Shown: positions 1-13,419 of the stretch, in pieces
How the letters are laid out: each line of letters begins with the position of its first letter
How positions within the stretch are numbered: position 1 is the first letter of the stretch
DNA from: Emergomyces orientalis
Lineage: Eukaryota > Ascomycota > Eurotiomycetes > Onygenales > Ajellomycetaceae
DNA: 64,000 nucleotides
Direction of reading: 5' to 3'
NCBI GenBank assembly: GCA_002110485.1
Contig: MOWL01000045.1
Span: 744,001 to 808,000 of the forward strand
Program-made: the position numbers and the translations under genes
Notes under the pieces: generated by a model
Seen by the model: only the letters and a program-made list of their open reading frames with translations
Told to the model about the DNA's origin: nothing
The model's database searches: none

Positions 1-1
1 A

Positions 2-775
2 CATTCTCGGGAGGTTTTCTCAGTACATTGGAATTTAGTGGCCAAGGACCGATTCTGCTCTAGTAGTTGGGACGGAACTGTTAAAATTTGGTCTCCCTCT
101 AGGCCGCAATCACTCTTGACACTTCCGACGCATAGTTGCACTTATTCCGCCGCATTTTCACCGCATTCTCCAGATATCCTATCCTGCGTCTCGTCAGACT
201 CGTACGTTCGCGTTTTTGACTTGCGCACCCCGGCCTCTGCAAACAATCACCTTACAGTACAGATTCCGATTCATGGAGGAACCTCGGTCCCTACGAAACC
301 GGGATTTCCACCTGCACCTGCCTCATGCCCTCCGTCAGAGGCCTTGACGCATGACTGGAATAAATATCGGCCCTCTGTTCTTGCCACAGCTGGTGTGGAC
401 CGTACAATCCGCACGTTTGACATCCGTGCTCCGCAACAGGGTCCGCTCACCGCGATGATTGGACATGAGTATGCCGTTCGAAAGGTTACCTGGTCACCCC
501 ATCTCTCACATGTTCTACTTAGCGCTAGTTACGACATGACTTGCCGTGTTTGGAGCGACGGATCCGATACCGGGACGCCCGGTGGTGATGCAGACTTCAT
601 GCGCGGTGGGCCGAGCGCTCAACCAGTAATGGGCAGAGAACTGGGGCGCATGGGGCGCCATACTGAATTTGCTACTGGTGTAGATTGGTGTCTTTTTGGC
701 AGTGAAGGGTGGTGCGCAAGCTGTGGGTGGGACGAAAGACTCTGCGTATGGGATGTCAGAGCGATCATGGCTTGA
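2..775 (+). CDS. PEX7: Peroxin-7, PTS2 receptor (5' end outside window)
   Basis: This is the C-terminal part of the WD40 receptor that carries PTS2 proteins to the peroxisomal import machinery. The open frame runs in from the left edge without a stop; it reads REVFSVHWN just before the GTG at 38, so that GTG is not the start. WD-type segments are visible: SSSWDGTVKIW, SPDILSCVSSDSYVRVFDLR, LATAGVDRTIRTFDIR, LLSASYDMTCRVW, and the family-typical end SCGWDERLCVWDVRAIMA before TGA at 773. A Gly/Asp-rich loop, common in fungal homologues, separates the last two blades. About 258 codons are present, against some 320-380 aa for full-length PEX7, so one or two N-terminal blades are missing. No intron is seen in this part. 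Confidence 0.93.
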   Translation, partial: HSREVFSVHWNLVAKDRFCSSSWDGTVKIWSPSRPQSLLTLPTHSCTYSAAFSPHSPDILSCVSSDSYVRVFDLRTPASANNHLTVQIPIHGGTSVPTKPGFPPAPASCPPSEALTHDWNKYRPSVLATAGVDRTIRTFDIRAPQQGPLTAMIGHEYAVRKVTWSPHLSHVLLSASYDMTCRVWSDGSDTGTPGGDADFMRGGPSAQPVMGRELGRMGRHTEFATGVDWCLFGSEGWCASCGWDERLCVWDVRAIMA

Positions 776-2902
776 GCCTAAAACCTCATCAATCCTGTCC
801 TATCCGCCTGCATCTAGACGTCATACACCATCAAACCGTGAATTGATATCGATAGCCTGCGCTTCGAGATCTACCACAAACCCCTTTGGGCGGGTTTCGA
901 TAACAATGTGATCGAGGACCGGAAACTCCAGAAACGACAGGAAGATTTGACCAATCAGAATTATCTCGAAATATTATAAATGCCCTTAAAAATCTCCTTG
1001 GACTACGGTTCGTCTCTATCGGGCGCTCCCTTACCTATAAATCGTTGGGAAATATCCGAAACCACTCTCGATACCAGACAGCACAATATACGCATCACCC
1101 CCCGCCACCTGAACGAGGGTTAATATATCCCTTGTCGGTACATTATGTATTCCTGTCATCATCAGCTCTTATCCTGCCGCGATAGATATATATTCCTAGG
1201 GTTTTGGATGTGTAGGATGTTTAAGCACTAATTGAGCCTAAGCCGGATTTTAGCTTGCGTGCCACCTTCGCCATGCTAAAAGGCGTTGGGAAATGAAACA
1301 ACCAGCTCCCCCTCCCCCTGTTGCTGAATCTATTGAACTAGAAGGGTTGCATAAATTATTTTCGCTGTTATTGTATAGAAATTAGCATATATTTTTATTC
1401 ATCTTTGGATATGACCCGGGTTTTGCATGGGATTTCATTCCCCACGCGAGCAGCGTGATGCGTGAAGATGGAGAAGGGATTAAGGCAATACATACTAGCC
1501 CGATATTAAATGCATGAGATAGTTAAAAAGGGGAAAAAGGAGTGCAGCCCTCTGGCTCGTGGCCAGCCTTTTCTAATCAGAGCAGTATTTATTATTCTAC
1601 ATCGTGATTCGAATCCTCGTGGCCCTTCTGCCTTGGCCAGTCTGGCCCCCAGAAGAACATTGGGAGCCAAGAAGTAACTAAGGTCTTTTGAGGCAGGATC
1701 AGAAGAGAGCTTGGTGAAGTAGGTCTGACCGCCCTCTTGTGATGTCTGCTTCATTACGGAGTAATTTCCCCAGGGATCAACATAGTCAGGGAGGACGACT
1801 GGGTTAGTTTTCTTAAAAACGCTGACATACCCAACCAACTAGAAGTTAGGATGTATCGTTTCTTTGGCGAGAAACTGGCGATTTTTTTTATGTTTCTTGA
1901 TTATTGATTAATAATGTCCGAACCGTTAGGTCGCCATTAATTCCGCGTGGCTCGGTAGGGATGAATTGAAAATGAGGAACTCCCATAGACTTTTGTCATC
2001 ATGCAAGGGATGCCGATTTCGGCTCCATCCACGAGGCTTCCGAAGTGGCGCGCCGAAGAAACATAATTGGCGTACGAGTCCGTTATTCACTACTATCCTT
2101 GGTGCGTTCAAGTTTTTGTGACGTGACAATTCTTACGTGTAGTGTAGTTTATCCCTTCCGATCCATTGAGAGAAACCAAAAGGGAGACAGTGGATGATGA
2201 ACTTCGTTGATTGTACGGAAAAATTATACTGTTTAAGACTGGCGTAACGATAAGTTTTTTGTCTCGTACTCATAATATCCACTACAATCCACATGTTGCT
2301 GGCCTGACAACGATTGCGAATACATCCATGGATATCAATGGCAAGCCGATTCTATCTCCCATTGTCCGCATTCTGTTGCCGCCTAACTAATTGGAATTGT
2401 CATAAAGGGCGCACTAGAACGGGCATCAACCGCTTAACAGGTTTGGAGGACGTTAGTCAAGAAAATGATACCGGAGCGAAGCCGTGTTAACCGAACTGTT
2501 TTCTTAGTGCTAATTCAAGAGGACGTAAGTCAAGCGCCGGCTTTCAATATTGATGGTTTGCCGCTGCTAATTTGGGTTCCAGATACCCATTAAGCTGACC
2601 GAGATATTGGGGTTCCAGTTACTGGGGACGGCTGCCATGAGTTCTATAAAATCATGGAAGTGACCCCCGTACTTTTAAGTTTGAATTTGTAATGGGTCAT
2701 AATTACGACAATTACCATGCTTTTGGGCCAGGAGTCATATACACTGGAAGCAATATTTATAAATAATAATGATGACGGCTGATGCGGACCGGACCAGTGG
2801 AATAGAGGAAAGAAATATGCCAATGGGTATGTGAGTTCTTTAAAATCATAATTTGCTTTTAATGTATTCAATACTAACACTGGCGCAGAAACGAGCATTG
2901 GC
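776..2902. other. Spacer between PEX7 and the MFS transporter
   Basis: No recognisable gene. The minus-strand frame 1506-1838 is described separately. One copy of the dispersed 9-mer TACGGAGTA lies at 1755-1763. The first few hundred bases probably include the PEX7 3' UTR. Confidence 0.5.
1506..1840 (-). other. Unrecognised 110-codon frame, possible exon or relic
   Basis: A minus-strand frame preceded by a plausible acceptor (CTAAC, then TTCTAG just upstream of 1840). It reads FKKTNPVVLPDYVDPWGNYS and onward. I recognise no family and see no partner exons. The dispersed 9-mer TACGGAGTA lies inside the frame (1755-1763, encoding NYSV on this strand), and the C-terminal third looks non-coding. 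It could be a relic of a gene, a single exon, or chance. Confidence 0.18.
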
Positions 2903-4807
2903 ATGTTGCCGCAGAATTTGTCAAATGACTCACTATCAGAGAGTGAGAATTGCTCCCCTATTGCAGCCGAGGCAATGGACAATGCACTCTCCGCCTCCAG
3001 ATTCCGTCAAGTAGCGTCGAAAACGATCGTGTCATTCCATTCTAAAGATCCCGAAAATCCGATCAACTGGAGCAAAGTAAGTGTATTTACACTGTATGCG
3101 GGCTACCTGTTATTCTCCAGTGTTATATTCGTCAAGATACCTTTTGTAGAACAATCGTTAACAACGTCGTGCAGAACAAGAAGCGATTCGTCTTTGCCGC
3201 AGGAATGGTAACTGTGCTGAATAGTACTATCTGTGCCTCCTTGCCCAGCGGTGCCATACCGTATATTGCCAAAGAGTTCAACGTGACAAGCCAGGAGCAA
3301 CTCGTACTTCCTATATCCTTATTCCTGGTTGGCTATGGCTTTGGCCCCATCCTCTGTGGCCCCTTGTCGGAATCTTACGGAAGGAAAGCCGTGATGATAA
3401 TCCCATTCTTTATCTTTATGGTCTTCACAATGAGCTGTGCTCTATGTCAAAATTGGGTGTCTCTGCTGGTATTCAGATTGATTCTGGGTGTGGTGGCATC
3501 TGCGCCTCTGGCTATTGTTGGTGGCCTATTTGCCGATATCTATAGCGACCCAAGAGAGCGAGGGCAGGTCATGGCGTATTTTATGGCTGTGCGTACTTGA
3601 TACTTATTTAAGGGTCGTGCTGTTGCTAATCTTACCCTCAGGCGACTACCGTTGGTCCACTTATCAGTCCCTGGTTATCAGGGTTTACAGCTCCAATAAG
3701 TTGGAGATGGCCTTTTTGGATAGCGCTTATTCTCGCAGGCCTTTCCGCCCCACTGTGCTTTTTTATGCCTGAAACATACGCCCCAGTCCTCTTGCAGCGG
3801 AGAGCTCGAGCTTTGCGAAAGAGCACAGGCAATTGCAATATTGTTGCCCCTTTTGATATTCAAAAACAAGGGATAAGGGTCATGGTCACCGTCACGCTAA
3901 CGCGTCCAATTCGTATGATGATTCACGAGTCAATCGTGCTATTTACGTGTTTATATCTGTCAATTGTCTATTCCATATTTTTCCTCTACTTCCAGGCATA
4001 CCCAATTATCTTTCAAGGTATGACCAAGTCCGCCTCTGCTCAGGAACCCCCTCAAATTAGTCTAACACATGGATTGAAGGTATATATGACATGAATACCG
4101 GTGTCAGCGGATTAATGTATCTTCCCAGTACGTTGCATTACTTCCCCAAACCCATTTAAGCCTTCACTGACACATTGCGTTTTTCAGTCGCCCTTGGTGC
4201 AATTTTATCTTGTGCGGTGTTTAATTGGTGGGATTCCTATCTCTACAGGGCCAAGGTTAGGGGTGCAAGTTGGGCAGATATTGAAGAATATAGACGTCTC
4301 CCACTTGCCTGCATTGGCGGGCCACTATATGTTATTGCTTTGTTCTGGCTGGGCTGGACTTCCTCACCCAATATTCACTGGGCCGTCCCCATGCTATCCG
4401 GCATACCATTTGGGGCAGGCTATGTGCTGATTTTCATGGCAATGCTAAATTACTTAACCGATGCGTACGAGACTTTCTCCGCTAGCGCTCAGTCCGCAGC
4501 CAGTTGCTGCCGCAGCACTTTTGCCGTCCTCCTCCCCATTTCCACGACCCCAATGTTTAACCGCCTGGGGGTTAGTTGGTCATGCACCATGCTGGGGTTC
4601 TTTAGCCTGGCCATGTCGCTTATCCCTTTCGCTTTCATCCGGTACGGCGAGCACATCAGACAGAATAGTAAATTTTGTCAATACCTGCACCAGCAGAAAG
4701 AAGCGGAGCGGATAGCTGAGGAGGAAGAGGACAGGATGCATCATCATAGGGCTGGAGCCGGCAGAGATGTGGAAAAAGGCCGAGTTACTGGTACCCCCAT
4801 ACTTTGA
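2903..4807 (+). CDS. MFS transporter, DHA1-type drug:H+ antiporter family
   Basis: Predicted 12-TM plasma-membrane exporter of 543 aa. Exons: 2903-3076, 3175-3588, 3642-4017, 4080-4127 and 4188-4807; all phases close. The cytosolic N-terminus ends PENPINWSK, as is common in fungal DHA1 proteins. MFS motif A is GPLSESYGRKA in the loop between TM2 and TM3. The TM4-5 signature RLILGVVASAPLAIVGG and the phrase SWRWPFWIALILAG in TM6 also fit DHA1. A PETYAPVLL segment opens the central loop. The last exon carries TM8-12 and a charged tail (EAERIAEEEEDRMHHH). Substrate cannot be read from sequence; relatives export azoles, polyamines or metabolites. The two introns that flank the 48-nt exon 4 are short, so mis-splicing there is possible. 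It lies 16 kb left of the UstYa genes, and I do not link it to them. Confidence 0.9.
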
Positions 4808-7800
4808 GATAAGGAATCTTGCCTGAAGACGCACACTCTCTTCATGACATTTTGATTTTTGAAACGGGCTCTTGGAAAAGAAGCAGTTATGACAAGCATG
4901 ATTAATGACGAACCCAACACAGCAGGCCCAGACCCAGCTTATAATCGATTTTCGACGCGGAAACTTTTACCTCCCCTCTTATACGTTCGGATATACTCCC
5001 CCTTTTCATATTTTAACCAAGTAGGCTAGCCTCCTCGCCCTTGAACCAGAAGCAGGACGGAATTATACATTTAATTTTCTTGTTTTTCAATTTACGGAGT
5101 GATGACTTGACCCCAACATGGCGTTTATTTTTATTGGTAATATCGAAAAGGGGAATGATTTCGTGATGCCGAGTTTTACGATTTATTGTTTGGGCGTCGT
5201 TTTTCTATAGCGAAAAGAACAGGTTTTAAAAGTGGGCATATGGTTTAGATAATAATAACAATACAGTTGATGTTTAATAGTATATTATGAAACATAAATA
5301 CTATTTTGATAAGGGAGCGCTGAATATCAATTGTTTCAACCGGGTTTGCCCTTGAGAGATACCCTTGGATTTTAGGGCTTCATCAATCACATGACACGTA
5401 ACATAGCGCGGTAATAGGGTACCTCGATACTCTAAACTATAAGAACCACACTTCAAGCGGCTACCTAGCTATGAGTTAGTTGCCTACTCCGTAGTTTATT
5501 CAAATAAATACTTTTCCGCGCGTGATTACGGGATATATGGAATCCTCACGATAATTGAATTGCCCAAATTTTTGCGGTGTGCATCAATTTCCTTTACCGT
5601 TCGTGCCACCTTCAGCGCAGCTGGTTGGCCGTCATTATTGGGCCTCATGCTAACAGCAAGTGGAAAGAAATCGGTCAGGAAGGTGGGGAACGTTGATCAA
5701 TACCGAATTCTATGTGATGGCTGAGTGTGAAATAACTTACCGTTTATCTATTCTGGTACGGAGTACAATCAGGGAGGATGAACAAAGAACGGCGAACGTC
5801 ATTTGATATTAGGAAAATACATACCGTAAACCCTCGGACCATCTTCCGATTCAGATATCTGCACCTGATATGCTTTTCGGCTGGTTTTTTTTTAACATTT
5901 CCTTTAATTACACGCCACATCCCAGATGCCCTCGTTCCAGATTTACCGAAGTTGAGTGAAGGATGGAGAGCGATGCATCAAAAATACCACCAGACTATTA
6001 ATTTCAAACTGATTTGATATACTCGTGGCTACATTCGCTGGACTGGCACAGTCGTTTTGACACGGGGCTCTTGAGAGAAGCTAACAGAGAAAGAGAGGTA
6101 ACTAGCTGGGTACCAAGGGACACATACTATGTATGTACAAACCGAAGGTAGTGACGCGCAACAACAAGCTCATGCACTGTACACAACTGACACCCCTTTT
6201 ACATTGACCCTATCCTTCGTTCCACAGGACATGGTATATTCTGATGAATTGTGCCTATTATTAAGTATCATATGACACTCTGGATATGATGTTGGACGCC
6301 AGAAACATCGAACACTAATAAGATGATTGAGGCGGAAGCTTGCGTCTGTCGCGCGGCGAAGCGGGCCGTAACCTTGAACTTAGACCCCACAATAAACCCT
6401 AATGATTAGCTCGATTTAACTTGATTGAGCTGGAAACTGTTGACATGTGTATTTGCATAGTTTGGGGCACGAAACGTAAACCCAGGCAGAAGAATCTGAC
6501 TGAAAATTCAAACCTTGGGAATGCACTGGACATTCCCTTTACCGCGATGTCCGGAATCCATCCTTGTTTCGTTGACTTGTGCCACCAAAATTCTATCTAG
6601 ATAGTTAATCTTCAAAGCAATAAGATGAAAGCAGCTTAAATTTCCGGCAACTCCCCAAGTCAATTTTTTACCCGTTTTCCCTACTTCCCCGCCATGGTCA
6701 AAGGTCATCACCCCGAGGAAAACAGGTACCCTCTTACACGCCCCTTTTATCCCTCTCTAGTGAGTAGCCCCAACGCAAAACCCCGGTCTGTTGTCAACAA
6801 ACCTGCCCGTGGAAGGGAGGTTAAACAGGGGTTAAGGGCCTAACCAGCACAAACCCTAGCCAGATCATATTCTTCATCTTGTATCATGCAAGCTCGGGAG
6901 ATTTGTGGGCTTACCTCAGTTGGACCTCCACATCTATCCACGATCACAACGCCCCGTTCCACCTTGTCAAGAAGAGAAGCGGGAGGGTAGCATTGCATAG
7001 AAACTAAACTGAGACAAGTAGCATATGCAGTTATTGCTTTTAGCAACATCGCATTGTCCACATATTGACATGCGCATACGTATTCGTGGGCGAAATGGTA
7101 TCATGCTTCAATGGCATTTTCCCGTGGCATTTTTTGTTTTTTTGAAATCGAGAATTTAGTATATAAATAAGGCCTAAAAAGCCTGCGTGTGTTTAATTTT
7201 GTTTATCGGAAGATGAGTCGAGGCCTGCAAGGGGGTAGTCGAAACATCAAAAAGACACCAACGAATGGCGGAACTGATTGCTGAAGAAAGCGCGATTTTC
7301 GAAATATCCATGAAGGATTTGGTGAGAACAGAGTATACCTGTTCTTTTATTCAAGCTGTTACCAATGGTTAAAAGCAAGGTAATAAATGGAGGAAACTGA
7401 ACAGATGGATGAATGGTCGGAAGACGGAATTAAATGACATGATACTCTGGCTACACTGGGAGCTCATTGATATCTACTCTGTATGGGTGTGCACTATTAT
7501 TGTATATTTTGAGTCTTGCATTTAAGCCTTAGAGGGAAGATTTTTTGATTCTGAGGAGGTATTGAGCTCTGAGAGTTGCTATTTCGCTTACTTGCTAGCG
7601 TGATTTTTTAAACCCTGGGGTTTGGTTTTGTCAATGGATGTGATGGATATGTGATAGACAAGGATGCTGTCTGAAGAACAGGGCGGATATGAATACGTGT
7701 GTGATATTCCACTGGTTTTCTTGCTCCTAGCCTAGATTTATAATATTTTTTAATTCTACAGGTCCGTTTTCTCTATCCCCTTTTATTCGTGAATGATACG

Positions 7801-10800
7801 AAATCATAAGTTTCCGTCTTTGTCGGTAGTAATGTTGTAAAGAAGCGAAAAGGGGTTGCTGACAATAATTGGGTCGCGTTTATTTAGAAATTACGGAGTA
7901 TTGTCTGTATAAATTGCTCAGATGAACTGGGAGATGAATTAGACCACGGGTCTGGACGCTAATTTAATGATTGAACAAACCCCAGCATGTAAACGGATGC
8001 AATGCCGAACATTTGGAAAGGATATGACAGGCAAGGAAAGAAACAGAAAATGCGCTTCAGAATTCGGAAATGAAGTTCCCAAGGAACTTCAATAAGGCGA
8101 CTCGAGGAGATCCTGCTGACGATCTGGTAGCGTGTGCCGTCTTGGCAGGGGGAAACGAGATACGCTTCTACCAGTCCAGCCCCATTCCCTGCCTTATCAA
8201 CTACCGATCTGGTCGGAAACAAAAATAGTTTGATAAGCCTGTCACTCAAGGCTGGCTTGTTCCTGCGCGCGCCCTATGCCTCATGCGTATTTTTCCTGTC
8301 GTCACACAAATTTACGCGATGGGCTGAGCGAAGCTGCTTCGGCGCCCACGTTGGTTGTGGGAGTCTTAGCACACAAAAACATGGCAGGCGCATTAGGACA
8401 ATTAAGATGGGGAAAAAGAACTCCGTTTTATACAAACCGTAAGTCTGCGTAGAAGTATGGAGAGGAGAAACTTGTGGGCAATTTGTTTTTCATCTTTTCG
8501 TTTCTTTTTGATGCAGGCTGCGCAGAGAAAAGAATCATTGCGGATGCATTTCATGTCCACAAGTCTCTGGGCCAGAGACGGGTCCGTTGCCTCCTGCCTG
8601 GATAACTGTTCCTGCTGCACGGTGAATGAGGATATGTGAATAGACCACCTCTTTTTTTCTTTTTCTTTCCTTTTTTCTTTGCCCGATCGGTTTTGCGCCT
8701 CGCGTCAAGCGAAGGACAACGCGCAGAATAGGTCCCAGCAAAACAGCAGGCGCAGGAACACTTCAGGAGAAACATTAATATTATCGACTACTTGGGAAAA
8801 AAGGGCAACTTTGTGGGTGAACAGTATCAATCCGTCCATCCAGTCTTCATAGAAGTTGCTGAAGGTTCATTATTGTTGTTTCCTTTGTCTAGTGGAGGAA
8901 TTTATCGCCATTTTTAGGGTCTGTTGGAGCACAGACTAGAGCCCCCCATCTAGCAAGGGGCGTTGTGTACCTGGTCGAAACCGGATAAGCGTGAAACTTC
9001 GACAGGCCAAAGACGCGAGATGTAAAAGCTGTTCGTTTTTTGCCCTGCGCGCCCGTCGTCGTCGTTCGGTAAAGCACGAAATAACTAACAAGGATCGTTC
9101 GTTGACATCCAAGAAGGGAGCCGCCTCGAAGCTAAGAACACCAAATGGTGCTTCCTGGCCATTTGGTTCCTTGTTTTCCCTGCCCAGAAAATGCGAGGGG
9201 GTGGGTTGTGGGCTATATAGTGCCCTGAGCAAAAAGGCATACACACAATCATGTCATTGTTATTTACGAGGTTGGAAAGGCGAATCGGCACACCATGTTG
9301 GTTGTGCCAGGTCCTCTGTTGTACGCCGCGAATCTCAAACCGAAAAAAAAAGTGAAAAGCGTGAAGAGAGGGTATCCATCTCATTAAATTACTCGTACTC
9401 AGCTTTTAGTGCCAGTCTCAGCCGCCCGTGTCGGAGACTTAATAGGGCTGACATCAGCCTTGGCTTTTTTGGTAAAATTGTCTCTGTGTCATTTTTTGTC
9501 TGTCCAGCTGTTATGATATTGGTATATGCACAGCCGTCTTTCAGGTTGGTCAGAACTCGTGGTAGCAAATTGCATTAACTTTTCGAGATCTCCGACGCCA
9601 ATGGATTTAGAGGTTAGCTACCAGCCGACAACGGGTAGATGGAGAGAAGAGAAACATCAATAAGAGGACATATCAATACTAATAATAATATGCGGGCGTA
9701 GTATTTTATGGAAACATTTCACCCTACGGCCACCACCAGGATATCACTATAAAAAGGTGAAGATCGACACAGCCCTAATACCTTCAGCAAGACATGCACA
9801 GCATTGAGACAAGCACAGCACTTGGGACCAGGGTAATTAGAACCTTCTGACAGACGGGGGGTTGCTGCAGCCAGTCCCTCCACAACCTTGGAAGTTTCTT
9901 GCACGCGTCTGGCTAACCGTTAGCAGTAGGGCGACTTTTAAAAAGCCTGGTTGAGGAACTGTGCCACATTGTTTACGAGGAACAAGCCAGAGAGACAACG
10001 ATGATTGCGGTGGTTTGCAAACAGGACACGGAGCTCCAGACCCAAAGTGAGACAGGCACTCCCCTGTGGAAGCATGAACATAAGCAGCCCGCATACATCG
10101 TGGTTGGTTATGACTCTTGAGTCTTCTTGAGGGCGAACTCAGCTTGAATTGAGAAACCTGCCTGTGTAGGATAGATAGATATTTTTCTTGATGACAAGCC
10201 AGCAAAAGAGCCCGCCGTGAAATAGGCTAATGGATCGGCACGTGTGGGTAACGGTGAGCCTAAATTTAGTTAAAGAATAGCCTAGATCAGCCCCAACTCG
10301 GCCTTGGAGTTGGATTTCTTCGCCGTTAAACTGGGAGGGCAAGCCCTGAGAGGAACGACAGAGCCACAGCGATCCTGGTCTGCGAATCAGAAACGGCCCA
10401 ATGGATTGCAGGATAATGTGCCAGGTTAGTAGCCGGATTGAAGGACAAGCTGAAGATTTGTGGATATTATTTTCCTTATCGCGCCGTCTTGCGGGAAATT
10501 CCATTCGATTCCATCCATGGATCCTTATCACTTCATCAATGTTCGTCAGAGAAAAAGAGGAGAAAAGGACGTAAAATAAAGACAGAAAAAAAAAGAAAAA
10601 AGAAAAGAAAATCAAGGGGTGCGAGAAGACGTACAAAGTTCCTGTCCTTTCATTCGGCCTTAAGATTAAGTTAAAACGGAATGGGAAAATAATCCGCCCC
10701 TCCCCACATGAGTCCAGTCGACCATTATTTTACATGTACAGTACAGTTGCGTACGTATACAGAGGGGGCTAGTTAATCTCTTTGTTTGCTTTCTTTTTCT

Positions 10801-11555
10801 TTTTGTTTTGCCTCGTTGGTTAACTTAACTTTACCTTTTTCCCTCTCTCTCCCCCCCGTCCCCCGTTCCTCTTCTCTAATGTGTGCTCAAGATCCCCCAT
10901 CTATTCTCCAGCTATCATCGGTGAACCAAAACTAAGGGAGCTTTCTCCCTTTGACCTCTCTTTTCTCCCCGCCCGATTGACGCCGCCCCCCCCCCCCCAG
11001 CCCTCGTCTTTCAAACCCCTCTTGGCCCCGCCTCTTCACCAGTCCCAGGCAAACAGCGAACGCACTAGGGGCCGGGAATCGATTCCACTGCCCTCCTCCA
11101 CCAGCCAACCAACTTTGCTGTCCTGGTCGTTGTTCCGATTGATTGACTGCTTGAACGGGTCTCTGCTATGCCCACAGCCTTGTCCTGTGCTACCCTATTT
11201 CCCCTCTGCCTTTCGTCTCCCGTTGCCAACAGCGATCCCTCTCGCAATTCTCTCTCTCACTGCGCGCTTCATTACTTCACGCCCGTACATTCATATTCAA
11301 TAAGTAAACAGTTGCTAGAATAAACTTCCTATCGTATCTTCCCCAGCGGGATTTTTCATTCGTTTTGGTTCGTGCTGGCATAAACCTGACCCGCATATGT
11401 CAGCCTAGACCCAGCCCAGCAATTGCATCCAATCCACAACTTCTGGCAGCTAAAACGTCACTCTTTTCTTAACCCCATACTGTTCTTCATTTCTTCTTTA
11501 TACCTCGTACTCTTTTTTCCCTCCCCTCCTCTCGATGCAGTGACCTTTTGCGACC
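4808..11555. other. Gene-poor region of 6.7 kb
   Basis: No frame here resembles a known protein and none shows convincing exon structure. Three full copies of TACGGAGTA (5485-5493, 5757-5765, 7892-7900) and an 8-base partial copy (5093-5100) occur here. The frames at 8991-9578 (+) and 10139-10636 (-) are low-complexity or Arg/Ser-rich and look like chance. From about 10780 the sequence becomes strongly pyrimidine-rich on the + strand, including a 13-C run at 10986-10998. That is the usual look of a fungal promoter and 5' leader, here for the gene starting at 11556. Confidence 0.55.
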
Positions 11556-12604
11556 ATGGGCTCCCCTCGTTATTCGGAGCTAGGACTGTCCTTGGGAATG
11601 CTCGAGGAGGACCTACGTTGGTATTGGAAGTTATTAGCAAGCATCTCAGCTTGGCTTCTTTTGGCTGGGTATGTCGAAAATCAACGAAATCAACGGCCTC
11701 CTCGTCGACCAAAAAAAATTCAAAGGCGGAGGAGCTAACTCAATATTTGTGCGCTTTCTAGATTTGTTGTTTTCCCTCTTGCGATCGATCATAATGCAGA
11801 CGAAATGCGCGGCGGCCCTTTTGCATTGGCGGCTACCGCCACTGCTCTCATAGGAGTCGGCTACCTTGTTTGCGTGGGTTTCTGTTTGCGATGGAGGAAG
11901 AAGCATTATTTGGTTGACTTTATTTTCATGTACGCAAATCATCCCCCCGACTCTGACTTTGCCATCTTGAGAGTTTTGACGTCAGGGAAACTTTCGTCGC
12001 AAACCTTGGTACTGACTATGATTGGGAACTCACCCCCATCAGACCATGCTTCGGGTCGAGCCTCATAGGCGTCTTTAATGTCGCCTTGAATATTCTAGTC
12101 AGACGATTAACGCCCCTCACCGCACTCTCTATCGCAGTCATCGCCGTTTCCACCGTTTCCACCGCCGTATTCGGAGCCGCGGCCATTTACAACTCTCATA
12201 ATGTCGTTTTCATACCGAGACGTTCCGCCTTCCGGCGGGGCCGTAACGGAGAAATTTCAGTCGATGATGCAGAGCTGCAACGAAGACAGCTTCTACGACT
12301 TTATTTACAGCAAGATGCGGACCGGGCACCCAGCCCCGAAATAACTCAGAGCACTTTCCGCATCGATCTACCTGATCCGGGCGTAGAAGGAGACGAGGAA
12401 TTAACTGTCAAGCCCCAAAGATCGCCCTACGAGCGCCCTTTACCACCTACTCCGCCACCTGGGTACGACCTGGGCAGGCTAAGTAACCGATCATTAGCAC
12501 AAAACGGGAGCATCCGAAAAGGTACACCTCCTGGAAGAACGCGACCGCTTCGACAAGAACCGAGAGAGATGAGACGAAGCATTGTCGAACTAGGTGATCT
12601 ATAA
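11556..12604 (+). CDS. Conserved-looking four-TM membrane protein, function unknown
   Basis: A 299-aa protein from exons 11556-11668, 11762-11929 and 11986-12604; phases close exactly. The splice into exon 3 restores the frame as FIFMETFVANLG, even though intron 2 is only 56 nt. Hydrophobic segments are near residues 27-44 (LLASISAWLLLAG), 58-78 (FALAATATALIGVGYLVCV), 118-134 (around LIGVFNVALNILV) and 137-158 (ALSIAVIAVSTVSTAVFGAAA). The last 125 residues are hydrophilic and probably cytosolic, with Arg-rich stretches and a proline cluster (RPLPPTPPPGYD) that could bind an SH3 or WW domain. I recognise no named family. A long CT-rich leader precedes the start. The frame at 12729-13136 is most likely 3' UTR. 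Confidence 0.75.
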
Positions 12605-13419
12605 CCAAATTTATTATTATTTATCCATATATCGATATATACATACCTATATATCACTTCCAACGGAAAACCAGAGGGCGTCGGAAAACATTGAAAGTTG
12701 ACGTCTCTATTTCTATTTTGAGGGGAGGTTGAGGGGGACATTTTTCTTTTCCCGGTTGCTATACCTTGATGTCTTTCGATTCCGTTCCTATTTCTGTCCT
12801 TTTTGTAAAGCATTATTAGCGTTATCCCGGCAGGCGCACTTTTCCAATTTCTCTTTTCCTATATATTTGTTTCCCCCAACCTTTCGATTCTTGGTTTTGC
12901 TTATATTCATCCCTTTTTGTTTCTGGATTTATATGTATCCCACAACAGATGTAGGAGACCCTTTGACACATTTGCGTGTCGTTCGAATCCGTAAACCATC
13001 TCCGATGCATGTCCTCCCCTACTATCATGAACCTATCATACCGCATCATATCGTTTCGTCAAACACTGACGATTGGCTGTTGGAACACTTCTTCACTTCA
13101 TTTTATTTCACGGAAAAGAAAAACGAGGTGAGCTGATTTACGAAGGTAAGATGCGAACTTGAGAACAATCAGAGCGACAATGGTCAATTTCACATCATTG
13201 ACCAAAAAGTTATCTCACATGTTATGGTAATATAACTTGATGGGGCCCTTTTACGATTAGATATATATCGATGGATTTATGACACGATGTCGTTCATTCT
13301 TATACCTTTTCCCCAACCAAAACGGGAGAAAGGGATAAAAGAAAAGATCAAGGGAGGAGGAGGGGAAACGAACACGCACACAATCAGAACAAACAAATCA
13401 CCGAGCATACCACTATCAC
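12605..13419. other. Convergent 3' region
   Basis: Lies between the 3' ends of the membrane-protein gene (+) and the aldolase-like gene (-). It is AT- and T-rich with a short ATATATCGATATATA-type stretch near 12628. I see no gene; it should hold the two 3' UTRs. Confidence 0.5.

Noticed and set aside
1605..1625. GATTCGAATC, resembling a tRNA B box
   Set aside because: The five-base T-stem does not pair on either strand, and the nearest A-box-like sequence is only about 23 nt away, too close for an anticodon arm.
2903..4807. MFS transporter as exporter of the RiPP product
   Set aside because: It lies 16 kb away with unrelated genes and a gene-poor block in between; no shared promoter word was seen.
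8991..9578. 195-codon plus-strand frame
   Set aside because: Arg/Ser/Lys-rich with no domain; overlapping opposite-strand frames are equally open; looks like chance in a spacer.
10139..10636. 165-codon minus-strand frame with a Phe-rich start
   Set aside because: The hydrophobic start is just the translation of an A/G-rich tract; no homology pattern beyond it.
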